64,000 nt of DNA from Taibaiella soli (lineage in GTDB: Bacteria; Bacteroidota; Bacteroidia; Chitinophagales; Chitinophagaceae). The notes below the pieces were generated by a model, which saw nothing but the letters and a program-made list of their open reading frames with translations, did not search any database and was not told where the DNA came from. Of the stretch, positions 1 through 8,704 are shown one piece after another. Each line of letters opens with the position of its first letter. Within the stretch, counting starts at the first letter, position 1. The translations under genes were made by a program, and so were the position numbers. The stretch is from contig NZ_QKTW01000003.1 of the NCBI RefSeq assembly GCF_003236175.1, forward strand, positions 1 to 64,000. The letters are read 5' to 3'.

Positions 1-186
1 CACATGGGAGCGAGATCGGTTGCAACTAATAACGCTGAATTCCGTAACTATTACGAACGCAAAAAAGCCGAAGGCAAACACGATCTGACTATAATTAATG
101 CAATCAGGAATAAAATGGTGCTAAGGGTCGTTGCTGTCATCAAGAATCAAAGAAAATATGTGAATAACTATCAAAAAGCAGCATAA
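1..186 (+). CDS. IS110-family transposase, C-terminal fragment (5' end outside window)
   Basis: The reading frame is open from the first base and ends at 184-186, so only the last ~61 residues are present. The segment reads EFRNYYERKKAEGKHD followed by a basic helix with INAIRNKMVLRVVAVIK. This matches the usual C-terminus of IS110/IS116/IS902 transposases, the helical part after the transposase_20 domain. These enzymes use a RuvC-like DEDD catalytic domain, which would lie upstream and cannot be checked here. IS110 elements generally lack long terminal inverted repeats, and none is evident after the stop. Whether the full copy is intact is unknown. Confidence 0.8.
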   Translation, partial: HMGARSVATNNAEFRNYYERKKAEGKHDLTIINAIRNKMVLRVVAVIKNQRKYVNNYQKAA

Positions 187-204
187 AAAGTATTTCGTTA
201 AGTC

Positions 205-285
205 ATAGCAATCATTGCGAGGAGTGCCCTAATAGCAAAGCTATGGGGACGACGTGGCAACCTGATTTCGCGAAGAGCAGGACGT
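205..285. repeat. Dispersed REP-like element (family GTCATTGCGAGGAGGAACGACGTGGCAACC)
   Basis: The stretch cattgcgaggagtg ... gacgtggcaacctgatttcg matches copies at about 48376-48420, 52970-53010, 53260-53300 and 53586-53630, with a degenerate copy at 7078-7180. Elements of this kind (GTCATTGCGAGGA...) are common intergenic repeats in Bacteroidota. This copy lies just after the transposase fragment. Confidence 0.7.
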
Positions 286-477
286 GCTTCTTGCTAGTTG
301 AAAAATAAATGCACTAAATAAATGGGATTTCGCTCGTTTATTTAAATGTTTGGCAATTTAACGCTGCATTGAAGATGAACGGAGCGTCGCAACGATGTTT
401 AATCGAAGGCCGGCTGCCTGTAACCATATTAAGTTAACACTGGCGTAATGATGGTGTAATATTCCATTTGCACCTTT

Positions 478-586
478 GCATGAAATTTTCGGGAAACCAC
501 CGCCACGTTTGTACCTTCCAGACTCACCATAATGTTTGTTTGATTTAAAGAAAAAGATGGCCGCCTCGTGCGGCCATCTTTTTTGT
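478..586 (+). ncRNA. Candidate small RNA ending in an intrinsic terminator
   Basis: A -7-like stretch (cacctttg, about 471-478) is followed by roughly 75 bases with no ORF and then a strong rho-independent terminator at 554-584. This is the arrangement expected for a short stand-alone transcript. I see no match to tmRNA, RNase P, 6S or SRP RNA. It could instead be the 3' end of a lost gene, so the call is tentative. Confidence 0.3.
554..585 (+). terminator. Intrinsic terminator
   Basis: Perfect 11-bp stem aagatggccgc (554-564) / gcggccatctt (570-580) with a 5-base loop, followed by a T run ending at 584. Confidence 0.85.
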
Positions 587-844
587 CTGGCGCGAGAGTT
601 AGCGCAGCGCTCTCGTGTCTAAAATGCTTGGAGGAGTAGGAGTGTACAGCAGGATGGTAGCTAAATTAAGTATGGAGGTATAGCTCCTGGTTCTTCTTTA
701 GTACGGGCTTAGAGGAATTACCAAGCTAATAACAAGCTTTAAATAAAAGCTAAAACAGCCCTTAAAAACGGGTAAATCAGCAAATGACTACTTGCTGGCT
801 GTGTTTTTATTTTAAATTGGCAGCAGATTTGATCATAACTCGTC

Positions 845-3175
845 ATGATAAAGCTGAAATATATTCTTGCCCTGCTTGCCCTATTTTTTGTGTTGCACGC
901 AGAAGCTCAAAACCGTCAGGATTCCGTACAGATTACCGAAAGTGACCAGGCTGCAACGTCTACGGATACGCTGTTAAAGAAAGTGGAGCGGATGCATACT
1001 TCGCTTAACAGAATCAACAATGTGTCGGAGCGCGGATTTGATACCAGAGATATAGAAAAAAATCTGCCGCAGATACAGGAGAATCTCGCCATTATTCAGG
1101 AAAATCTGTCGCAATACAGTAGTGTGCAGAATGCAAGAAATCTGCAGTTGTATAGTGTTTTGGTAAGCGATATGCAGGCACAGATGAATGACTGGCGTAC
1201 CGCTTTATTTGCCTACAACAGACAGGTGATATCAATGAATGAGCAGATACGTTCGTTTGTGGACGACTCGATGATACAGCATATCAGAAAAGATACCTTG
1301 TTTTTTCATTTGTATCAAAGCGAGCTCAGCGATATAAAAAGTAAATGGGAGAAAGCGATTCGTTCCACCGCATCTGATCTGGACAAGATTACCAAACTAC
1401 AGGCATCGGTCTCCAATACTTACTTTGCGAGTATTGAACTGAAAAATACAATTCGTCGTCAGATCAAGAAATCACAGACAGAAACATTCGGGCAGGAGTA
1501 TCCATTTATATGGGAAAAGGAACAGGCAAATGCAGCCGCATCAGTTGATCAGGCTAAGGTTTATGAAGGGCAGCGGAAGATTGTGCGGTACTATTTTCAG
1601 CGTAACGGCAGCGATTGGTGGTGGTTTCTGATTATTGGTCTGATGTTTTTTGGCTGGGTGGCGAATAATTTCCGAGCGGTTAAAAAAGCAGGTGGCTTGT
1701 CAATTGCCGAACAGCCGGAGCTGACGTATGTCAGCGCATTTCCACTGGCAGCGGCTTCAGTTGTTGTATTTAATATAGCACCGTTTTTCGATCTTAATCC
1801 GCCGTCGGTTTATGTGAACATGATGCAGTTTTTGCTTTTAATCGGACTTTCCTTTGTACTCTGGAGAAGCTGGCAGCGAAAATTCTTTTGGTACTGGCTG
1901 GCGATTGTGGCATTCTATTTGTTTTTTGCTTTTAGCAATGTAGTGACGCATATCAGTCCGGCTTACCGTTGGCTGCTATTGGCTGTAAATGCGGGTTGTG
2001 TTGTTTTTGGCTTGTCGCTGTTGCGTTTGCTGCGCACAGAGCTGGCGATGAAAGGCTTTACCAAAACAGTGACCGGCATATTTATCGTTTTGAACATTGC
2101 GGCTATCGTTGCTAATATAGCAGGGCGGGTGAGCATGGCAAAGGTGATGTCGATTGCTGGTATCTTCGGTTTGTCACAGGTGATCGGCTTATCTGTATTT
2201 ATTCATCTGATAGACGAAGCATTTTATCTGCAAATGGTCAAGAGCCGGCTGAAAGATGGTAAGAACATACGGTTCAACTATGGTAAGATACAGGACCGGC
2301 TTAATAAAATATTGAGTTTTGTTGCGGTCATCGCATGGGTGATCATTTTTGCATCCAATTTAAATGCGTACAATCAACTTTATAAAAAGCTCTATTTCTT
2401 CTTAAACAAACCTTATGAAGTAGGCAGCGTCAGCTTTACGGCGGGACATATCCTGCTCTTCTTTGTGGTGCTGTATATTTCCAATTTACTGCAACAATAT
2501 CTGGGTTATTTTCTCGGCGAAACGGAAGATGATTTCGGCAGTGAAACCAATAAGAAAAATTCAAGGCTGGCGATTGTAAAATTGGTATTGCTGCTTGGTG
2601 GCTTTTTACTAGCCATGACCGCAAGCGGGCTGCCGGTGGATAAGCTGACAGTGGTACTTGGTGCCGTTGGTGTGGGTGTCGGTCTGGGTTTGCAAAATAT
2701 AGTAAACAACCTGGTGTCGGGTGTGATCCTGATTTTCGAAAAACCGCTGCAACTTGGTGATTACATAGAGCTCGGGGATAAAAAAGGAAAGGTAAAAACC
2801 ATAGGCATCCGCGCCAGCAAAATGCTTACCTCCGAAGGTGCAGAAGTCATAGTGCCAAATGGAGATCTTATTTCTAACCGGCTTACAAACTGGACGCTCA
2901 GTAATGAGCACATCAGAACAGTGCTCACGTATAAACTCCAGCCTATAGCGCAGCTCGAAGAGGCTAAGCAGTGTATACTGGACGTGTTGGCCAATACGGA
3001 AAGGGTGATGCAACAACTACCGGCCGAGATTCTGATTACCAATATCAATGATACCTCGGTGGAGCTCAGCGTACGGTTCTGGCTTACTAATCTTAATCAG
3101 GAACACGAGGTGAAAAGTGAGGTGCTGGTGAATGTCTACAATGCGCTAAAATCAAGGGGAATTAACCTTCTCTAG
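845..3175 (+). CDS. Mechanosensitive channel, MscS family (large, periplasmic N-domain)
   Basis: A 776-residue protein starting with a cleavable signal peptide (about residues 1-21, ending HAEAQ). Next comes a long, mostly helical periplasmic region (about 30-245) with coiled-coil character, then about ten hydrophobic segments. The C-terminal third is the MscS pore and beta domain: the GAVGVGVGLGLQNIVNN pore helix, then EKPLQLGDYIEL and the VPNGDLISNRLTNW segment. Channels of this type open under membrane tension and release solutes during hypo-osmotic shock. Size and layout resemble the large MscK/YbdG-like branch rather than the minimal MscS. It stands alone. A second family member lies at 46467-48341. 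Confidence 0.93.
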   Translation: MIKLKYILALLALFFVLHAEAQNRQDSVQITESDQAATSTDTLLKKVERMHTSLNRINNVSERGFDTRDIEKNLPQIQENLAIIQENLSQYSSVQNARNLQLYSVLVSDMQAQMNDWRTALFAYNRQVISMNEQIRSFVDDSMIQHIRKDTLFFHLYQSELSDIKSKWEKAIRSTASDLDKITKLQASVSNTYFASIELKNTIRRQIKKSQTETFGQEYPFIWEKEQANAAASVDQAKVYEGQRKIVRYYFQRNGSDWWWFLIIGLMFFGWVANNFRAVKKAGGLSIAEQPELTYVSAFPLAAASVVVFNIAPFFDLNPPSVYVNMMQFLLLIGLSFVLWRSWQRKFFWYWLAIVAFYLFFAFSNVVTHISPAYRWLLLAVNAGCVVFGLSLLRLLRTELAMKGFTKTVTGIFIVLNIAAIVANIAGRVSMAKVMSIAGIFGLSQVIGLSVFIHLIDEAFYLQMVKSRLKDGKNIRFNYGKIQDRLNKILSFVAVIAWVIIFASNLNAYNQLYKKLYFFLNKPYEVGSVSFTAGHILLFFVVLYISNLLQQYLGYFLGETEDDFGSETNKKNSRLAIVKLVLLLGGFLLAMTASGLPVDKLTVVLGAVGVGVGLGLQNIVNNLVSGVILIFEKPLQLGDYIELGDKKGKVKTIGIRASKMLTSEGAEVIVPNGDLISNRLTNWTLSNEHIRTVLTYKLQPIAQLEEAKQCILDVLANTERVMQQLPAEILITNINDTSVELSVRFWLTNLNQEHEVKSEVLVNVYNALKSRGINLL

Positions 3176-3278
3176 CTCCTCCGAAGAAGAGAATAAATGG
3201 CGTACGTTTTTTATTGCCCGAAGCGGCAGGACGGCATGGCGAAATAAGGGCGGATACTAAAGAAGAATAACATAAGTC

Positions 3279-3316
3279 CAGTTGTTCGACATGTTAGCGC
3301 GCATGTCGAACAACTG
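3279..3316. terminator. Strong inverted repeat between convergent genes
   Basis: A perfect 15-bp stem, cagttgttcgacatg (3279-3293) / catgtcgaacaactg (3302-3316), with an 8-base loop sits between the convergent MscS and hydrolase genes. A second hairpin aagtggat/atccactt follows up to the hydrolase stop codon. There is no long T run after the first stem, so it may act as a bidirectional transcription barrier or RNA stabiliser. Confidence 0.5.
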
Positions 3317-3342
3317 ATAAAGTGGATTTCCGATCCACTTCT

Positions 3343-4251
3343 TTATCGAATAAAATCAAACATCGCATTCACAAACACACCATTCTCTTCAAAATATAGG
3401 ATATGTCCACCATTGATAAGCTTTACCCGCTGATTAGGAAAATGGAAGCGCTTGTAGTGATCAGGACCAATACTGTGATCGCGGCTGCCTGAAATGATTA
3501 ATACGGGCACGTTTACTTGTGATGTCTGCTTCGTGAAATCAACTGTATATTCAGGCATCGTCAACGCGACTTGCGCGAAAGCGCTATTGCGTGTTGCATC
3601 GTCAATGCTATCAATTTTTGCCACCGATGATTTATTATCCGAAAGCATTTTATAATCCTTGTCTGCCTGCTTTAAAAGCTTTCTTGCCTTGAAAAAATGC
3701 GCCATTAAAGAATCGTTTTCCGTTGTGGAAATATGTTTTTTCAAGAGCGTATCAACGTATGCGATCTGGTTAGATAGCGAGTTCCGGAGATCAAGCGTCG
3801 CATTTAAAAGAATAAGTCCATTGACATGCTGCGGGTATCTTTTTGCATAGTTGAATGCCAGTACACCGCCAAAGGAATGTGCAATCAGATATACTTTTTC
3901 GGAGCCGGTAATTGTGCGGAGCTCTTCGATATCACGGATCATTCTTTCCATGGTGTAATTGCCATCGGTGGGAGATTGAGAGCGCCCGCAGCCGCGCTGG
4001 TCAAAGTAATACATCGTCAACTTCTGCTCTAGCGCATTGCCACCCATGTCTTCAAATGATTTACTCCAGGCTCCTGGTCCACCGTGGATAAAAATGCAGG
4101 GCGCACCATTTCCGGACACCTTCAGGTAAAGTGCTACACCATCGGAAGTAATAAATGTGTTGTCGTTGATTTTTTTGGCGGTAGTGTTTTGTGCCAGACA
4201 AAAATTGCAGGATGTGAAAAGTATAGTGATGATGATAAGCAGTAGTCTCAT
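3343..4251 (-). CDS. Secreted alpha/beta hydrolase, proline iminopeptidase-like
   Basis: 302 residues with an N-terminal signal (MRLLLIIITILFTSCNFCLAQ). The TSC could be a lipobox, giving an envelope lipoprotein; otherwise cleavage after LAQ is likely. The fold motifs of the prolyl iminopeptidase-like branch are present: HGGPG oxyanion motif (56-60), DQRGCGRS (84-91), the nucleophile elbow AHSFGG with Ser126, and a late GGHILYF carrying the expected catalytic His. An Asp in SGSRDHS is a fit for the acid. The substrate is unknown, either a peptide N-terminal proline or a small ester/amide. It converges on the MscS gene and is not in an obvious operon. Confidence 0.85.
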   Translation of the reverse strand: MRLLLIIITILFTSCNFCLAQNTTAKKINDNTFITSDGVALYLKVSGNGAPCIFIHGGPGAWSKSFEDMGGNALEQKLTMYYFDQRGCGRSQSPTDGNYTMERMIRDIEELRTITGSEKVYLIAHSFGGVLAFNYAKRYPQHVNGLILLNATLDLRNSLSNQIAYVDTLLKKHISTTENDSLMAHFFKARKLLKQADKDYKMLSDNKSSVAKIDSIDDATRNSAFAQVALTMPEYTVDFTKQTSQVNVPVLIISGSRDHSIGPDHYKRFHFPNQRVKLINGGHILYFEENGVFVNAMFDFIR

Positions 4252-4454
4252 GGTGGAATAAAGTTAGGGTTTTAGATATTTTCATTGACTCAGGCACCAG
4301 AGGGAGAATGCCTGTTTCGACTCGCTGAGTCAAAAATGTAGTATAACCCCATATTTCGCGGGACACTTCCTTTGTCGGTGTGACATGTAAAACAAAATGA
4401 TCTGCTCACGCTGTTGTGGCTGCGATTAATGCAAATCTTCTAACCCATCAACCA

Positions 4455-6941
4455 TCAACGTTTCGCCGTATCCACATCCCTTGGCTTGCCAATAATGATC
4501 TTCCGGTCTCTGTCTAATCCGATTTTCACTTTGCCGTCTTTATCACTCGTGGCACGGAGGAAGAGTACCAATCCTTTCTTTTTCTTCGGAACAACAATTG
4601 TATTCGGATCTTCGCTATTTGCAGCGTCTTTCTGCGGATTGCGCAGCGGAAGTTCTAGAGAAATATCCGTATTGTAAGGTGGCGCATATACACCTGCAAT
4701 AGTCAGGTAGAAAGTGGAGGAAACAATTTGCGTTGGTGGAATAATAAACTTGTTGCCGGCTACTTGCAGATGACCGGAAAGATCCTTGATCATTACATTG
4801 GAAAGATCACGTTTTTTGAACGCAAACTTATTGATCTTCGTAAACGGTTCGAAATCCGTGATGGCGCCGTCTTTCAGCTGATAGTTGATTGAACCGTTCA
4901 TAGAGCCCTGTATAATCTTCGCATCGTCGGTCATGTTGCCGTTCACATCTACATCTATCGAAAGTTTGCCGTGTACATTTTTATAATCGATCGCATCCTG
5001 ACCGAAGTTTTCAAAAGCATAAAATAACCGCGACACATCCACACTGTTTACGTTGGCTTTTAGCGAAAACGGATTGCGTGCCGCTCCCTGATTGATAACC
5101 GCACTCATATCCAGACTGCCGCCTGCGTGCAGCAGTTTTATTTGCTGCAGGGTAATGCTTTGTGTAGAAAGATTAGCGTTGGCCTTGATGTTTGTGGCAG
5201 TAAAATGCCGGAAGTTGAGTTTGTCGATATCCACGTTCATCGTCACATTGGCGAGGTCCAGCACTTTGTCGAGCTGGTTGAGGATACGGTGCGCTTTGTT
5301 GCGCGGCGCCTGTTGTTGTCTTCTGCGTGCTTCTACGCGTTTACGTTTGCTGACGAATGTGATGAAGTCGCCAAGGTTTACAACCGGTGCTTTAATATTC
5401 CAGTTGATCAAAACTTTTTCAGGATTAGAGAAATAAAACCGGAAGATATGTTCTGCCGAACCATTCATTTTCAGTACGCTTTCTCCTTTGGAAGTAACAA
5501 CGTTTGTAATGCGCATATTATCGCCTTCGAGCGACATGTCTGCGCTGGTATTTTTCATCTCCAGACCACGCGGCAAGTACACAAAATTGGCATTGCGTAC
5601 GGTGATAAATCCCTGTACACTTGGTATGGTTGTATCACGGCCGGTTATCGCACTGATGGTGCCGTAATAGTGCAGCTTAAAGGCCATGAGCCCGTTCTTG
5701 AACAGGAATGGCATGTTGTCGCCGGCAGTATTAAGTGCCGTAAGCGGAAACAAGGACTGCAGATAAAAATTGATAATTGGCTTTTGCAGATTTGATAGAT
5801 GGAAGGTATCAATCTGGAACGGAAGGCCCAGCCATTCGGCTTTTACACCGGTGAGCTGTATGGTTGAGTTGGGGTCGTTGTGCCCTTTACCCGGAATAAA
5901 TTCGTTGTAAAATTTTCCCTGAAAAGTACAGTTGGTAAAATCATCAAACGGTGTTTTGAGTATATTGTCGCGCACGTCCCAGGTTACAGCAACTGTTGGT
6001 GTGTCACGGTATTTGATACGGCCATTGATAAAGGCTTCCAGCCTAACCGGTTTTACCAGGTCAATACTGTCGAGCTTGCAGGAGATATTTGGCGAAAGCC
6101 AGGATATTACTTTATGGAAGTTGGCGTGCTTGCTTAAAAAATGCAGATCAAACGTAGCCGGTGTGTCATTAAAATGGAAATTGCCTGCAAATGATATCTG
6201 CTCGCCGTTAAGGCTGAGCGGCTGGTCCGGTACTTCCAGATGTTTTTTGTCGGGGTAATATCTGAAACGCAGTTTGCTTTTCAGGTTTACATCTTTCAGA
6301 TAACTTCCTTTCTCGGTGTTGAAGCAAAAATCATTGATGCGTGCATCTAAGGTAGATTCGGTCAGCCAGTGATCTTTCTCCTTTTGGGCATGCCCGCTGA
6401 AATGGTGCAGATCGATCCTGAACAATTTGTTCTTGATCTTATGCTCCATGGTAAGCTGAATATCATTCAGTGAAAAATCGAGGAATGAAATTTTCTGTTT
6501 AGATCCTTTCTTGTCAGGATTTTTCTTCTTGAAGATATAAGTATTGCTGTAACCGCTGCTATCGGTAAACAGGTAAATGCGCCCGTGGCTGGCCGTAATT
6601 TTTTTGATTTCGATGCGTTTCGAAACCAGCTTTCGCATGTTGAGATTTACGTAAATGTTTTGTGCTTCCAACAGGCTGTGGTGGTGTTTTTCCCAAAGTG
6701 TATCCCGAATGGATACATTTTCCATTTCAACAGCAAGACTCGGAAAACCGCGCCACAATGAAAAACTGATATCGCCGATGCTGATTTTGCCATCCAGCTG
6801 ATCGTTCAGACTTTCAGTAACGCGTTGCAGCAATTCCTTTTTATGCGTTTCCACATAGGCTACCAGCATAATCCATAATCCTATCAGCAGCAGACAGAAT
6901 CCGGCAGATGCTTTTAGTAATATGCGCAGCCATTTGGGCAT
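4455..6941 (-). CDS. AsmA-like inner-membrane protein
   Basis: 828 residues from the ATG at 6941; an in-frame GTG five codons upstream is less likely. One N-terminal membrane helix (about 8-30) is followed by an AsmA-type start (LNDQLDGKISIGDISFSLWRGFPSLAVEMENVSI), typical of the family where the first repeat describes how deep the bilayer-facing groove begins. A long beta-rich body and a C-terminal AsmA region (FEPFTKINKFAFKKRDLSN) follow. AsmA/TamB-like proteins are long periplasmic beta-grooves thought to move phospholipids between membranes. The tail is basic (PKKKKG, DRDRKIIIGK). It stands alone, with about 200 bases on its 3' side and 350 bases upstream. Confidence 0.85.
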   Translation of the reverse strand: MPKWLRILLKASAGFCLLLIGLWIMLVAYVETHKKELLQRVTESLNDQLDGKISIGDISFSLWRGFPSLAVEMENVSIRDTLWEKHHHSLLEAQNIYVNLNMRKLVSKRIEIKKITASHGRIYLFTDSSGYSNTYIFKKKNPDKKGSKQKISFLDFSLNDIQLTMEHKIKNKLFRIDLHHFSGHAQKEKDHWLTESTLDARINDFCFNTEKGSYLKDVNLKSKLRFRYYPDKKHLEVPDQPLSLNGEQISFAGNFHFNDTPATFDLHFLSKHANFHKVISWLSPNISCKLDSIDLVKPVRLEAFINGRIKYRDTPTVAVTWDVRDNILKTPFDDFTNCTFQGKFYNEFIPGKGHNDPNSTIQLTGVKAEWLGLPFQIDTFHLSNLQKPIINFYLQSLFPLTALNTAGDNMPFLFKNGLMAFKLHYYGTISAITGRDTTIPSVQGFITVRNANFVYLPRGLEMKNTSADMSLEGDNMRITNVVTSKGESVLKMNGSAEHIFRFYFSNPEKVLINWNIKAPVVNLGDFITFVSKRKRVEARRRQQQAPRNKAHRILNQLDKVLDLANVTMNVDIDKLNFRHFTATNIKANANLSTQSITLQQIKLLHAGGSLDMSAVINQGAARNPFSLKANVNSVDVSRLFYAFENFGQDAIDYKNVHGKLSIDVDVNGNMTDDAKIIQGSMNGSINYQLKDGAITDFEPFTKINKFAFKKRDLSNVMIKDLSGHLQVAGNKFIIPPTQIVSSTFYLTIAGVYAPPYNTDISLELPLRNPQKDAANSEDPNTIVVPKKKKGLVLFLRATSDKDGKVKIGLDRDRKIIIGKPRDVDTAKR

Positions 6942-7289
6942 AACGTGATCATTCACATGGTTATACCAAATATAACATGTAAATCATGCCAACGCTTAAT
7001 TAATTTGACAATTCGGCAAATTGAAAATATGAAAATGGTGTAGGTAAGAGGTGATGTGATAAGGAGTGTTGTTTATCGTGTCATTGCGAAAAATGACGCA
7101 AGCTGCGTAATGTAAGCACAGCGTTTGCAATAAAACGCGAAATCGGATCCCGACGTCCTGCGTCCTCGGGACAACCCTGGGAATTGTAGCACACATGTTT
7201 TCGCGGACCCAGTTGGGGCAAACACCGAATTGACCTTTCACGTTTGACGTTTCACCACGAGATTGACCACTGATCATTGACCATTGACG
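6942..7289. repeat. Intergenic region with degenerate REP-like repeat
   Basis: About 350 bases between two minus-strand genes. Positions 7078-7180 (tcattgcgaaaaatgacgca ... cgcgaaatcgg ... cgacgtcctgcg) are a diverged copy of the REP-like family found at 205-285 and 48376-48420. The rest is AT-rich, with short repeats of the type tttgacgtttcacc / attgaccactgatcattgacc. No gene is seen. Confidence 0.55.
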
Positions 7290-8492
7290 CTACATCAGCT
7301 TATACATCTTCGCCACCGTATTCTTATATTGTTTCGGGTCGAAGGTATGGTCGAATGTTTCTTTGAGCGTGTTGAGTTTGATTTGCAGCGCTGCCATGCG
7401 CGGACCGATTTCTTTATCGGCCTTGTATTTGTTGATAAGTGCGTTGTATTTATCGATATGCTGACTGATACGGCTGGTAATATCGCCATATTGCATTTTG
7501 AGGGATTGCACATCCATGAGTTGGTAATAGACAGCCTCCTTCCAGTTCTTAGGATCCGTTGTTTTGAGCAGCGTTACTTCGTTGGCTGATTTATGACGCA
7601 GATCGCTGAGGTAAACATATCTTTTGTCGGCATCGCTTTCTTTAGAATAGCAAGTAACGAACGCACCTTTCGGACTGTTGATCATACACAGATTGCGGCT
7701 GAGTACGCTGTCGTAATCTTCCCGCAGTTGTCCCAGTGATTTAGTGATATCGTCCCATTCATTGTCAATCTTGTCCTTGTCACTGTTAAACTGACTGAGT
7801 GTAACGGTGAGTGTAAACATGCGCTCGGCTTCCGTACGCAATTGTTTTTGATGATGGCTGATGGAACTTACATACGTAGCCATACCATTACACAACATAG
7901 CGCCGATGGTTCCTGTAAGCGGAATGCTGGCCGACACACTGCCTGAGAGCGAAAGCATATTACTGATTGCCTGGAACGTTGCCTCTTTTGATTTCTTTTT
8001 CTCCACATACTTTTTAAACTTGCCAAACCATTCGCTATAGCCGCTGTAAGTGGCAGGATTACTCGTTTCAGTAAGGCCGTCAAAAAAATCTTCCGTAGCG
8101 TGAAACAAAACCAATGGTTTTATCTCGCGTTCCATCGATACCAAATTGATTACTGCACTTTGATAATTCACCTGATACACGTCCGTTTCATTTTGCTCTA
8201 CCGCTCTTTGTTTGTCTTCGAGCAATTGTACCCGTTCCAGGATCTTATCAAGCTTTTCCTGTTTGTTGGCTGTATAGTGCAGCGTGCTGTCAAGACGCTG
8301 AATGCGGCCGTTGAGCTGATAAATAGTAGAGTCAAACGATTTGTTCTTTACTTCAAATCCTGTTTGTATATCGGTAAGGATTTTGTCGCGCATGCTTTGC
8401 TCCACAACCGCCAGTTGCATGGAATCGGTATCGGCTGCAAAGACTTTTGATGCCGGCAATGCGGTGAGCAGTAAGTAAAGAAGAGGTTTCAT
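7290..8492 (-). CDS. Secreted coiled-coil protein of unknown function
   Basis: 400 residues. A signal peptide (MKPLLYLLLTALPASKVFAAD, cleavage near residue 20) leads into a long helical region with heptad-like leucines (NGRIQRLDSTLHYTANKQEKLDKILERVQLLEDKQRAVEQN, about 60-100). A short hydrophobic/glycine-rich patch (LSLSGSVSASIPLTGTIGAMLC, about 185-210) interrupts it, and a second helical half follows. I do not recognise the family. The layout, two helical halves around a small hydrophobic hairpin, recalls pore-forming helical bundles but could equally be a structural periplasmic protein. The gene is divergent from the CLC transporter, sharing a 212-base promoter region. Confidence 0.75.
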   Translation of the reverse strand: MKPLLYLLLTALPASKVFAADTDSMQLAVVEQSMRDKILTDIQTGFEVKNKSFDSTIYQLNGRIQRLDSTLHYTANKQEKLDKILERVQLLEDKQRAVEQNETDVYQVNYQSAVINLVSMEREIKPLVLFHATEDFFDGLTETSNPATYSGYSEWFGKFKKYVEKKKSKEATFQAISNMLSLSGSVSASIPLTGTIGAMLCNGMATYVSSISHHQKQLRTEAERMFTLTVTLSQFNSDKDKIDNEWDDITKSLGQLREDYDSVLSRNLCMINSPKGAFVTCYSKESDADKRYVYLSDLRHKSANEVTLLKTTDPKNWKEAVYYQLMDVQSLKMQYGDITSRISQHIDKYNALINKYKADKEIGPRMAALQIKLNTLKETFDHTFDPKQYKNTVAKMYKLM

Positions 8493-8641
8493 AATCGTGC
8501 GGCAATGATTGATGCGGTAAAATTAGTTGCTATTTGTTCCGTTCGCTATCGCTTTTAAAAAGTTTTAGGATTTATTTAATGTTTTAGATTTTGGCCGTAA
8601 TGGAAGCTTTTGGAGGAATGATATTGGTAAATGAAATAATA

Positions 8642-8674
8642 TTTGTCATTCTGTTTCTGATGCGGCTACCTTTG
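8642..8674 (+). promoter_or_regulatory. Bacteroidota-type promoter of the CLC gene
   Basis: TTTG at 8642-8645 (-33 box) and TACCTTTG at 8667-8674 (-7 box), 21 bases apart. This places the likely transcription start about 8681 and gives a leader of about 24 bases before the ATG at 8705. Confidence 0.65.
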
Positions 8675-8704
8675 TTTAGCTGCATCACCTAATACCGACT
8701 CACA

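Larger units (their letters stand above)
187..844. other. Intergenic region with REP-like repeat, candidate small RNA and terminators
   Basis: About 660 bases without a convincing gene. It holds a dispersed REP-like element (about 205-285), a promoter-like stretch followed by a perfect terminator hairpin (554-580, listed separately), a GC-rich inverted repeat cgagag...ctctcg at about 593-617, and a second U-rich hairpin (acagcc...ggctgt, about 756-806) just before the MscS gene. Short ORFs here show no recognisable features. Confidence 0.6.

Noticed and set aside
478-586. SRP (4.5S) RNA on either strand
   Set aside because: The conserved GGTCAGGNCCGGAAGGNAGCAGCC-type loop is not present; only a weak GGAAGG resemblance on the minus strand.
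5127-5795. 222-codon plus-strand ORF inside the AsmA-like gene
   Set aside because: It is an antisense shadow of a long gene with clear domain features, and its own sequence has none.
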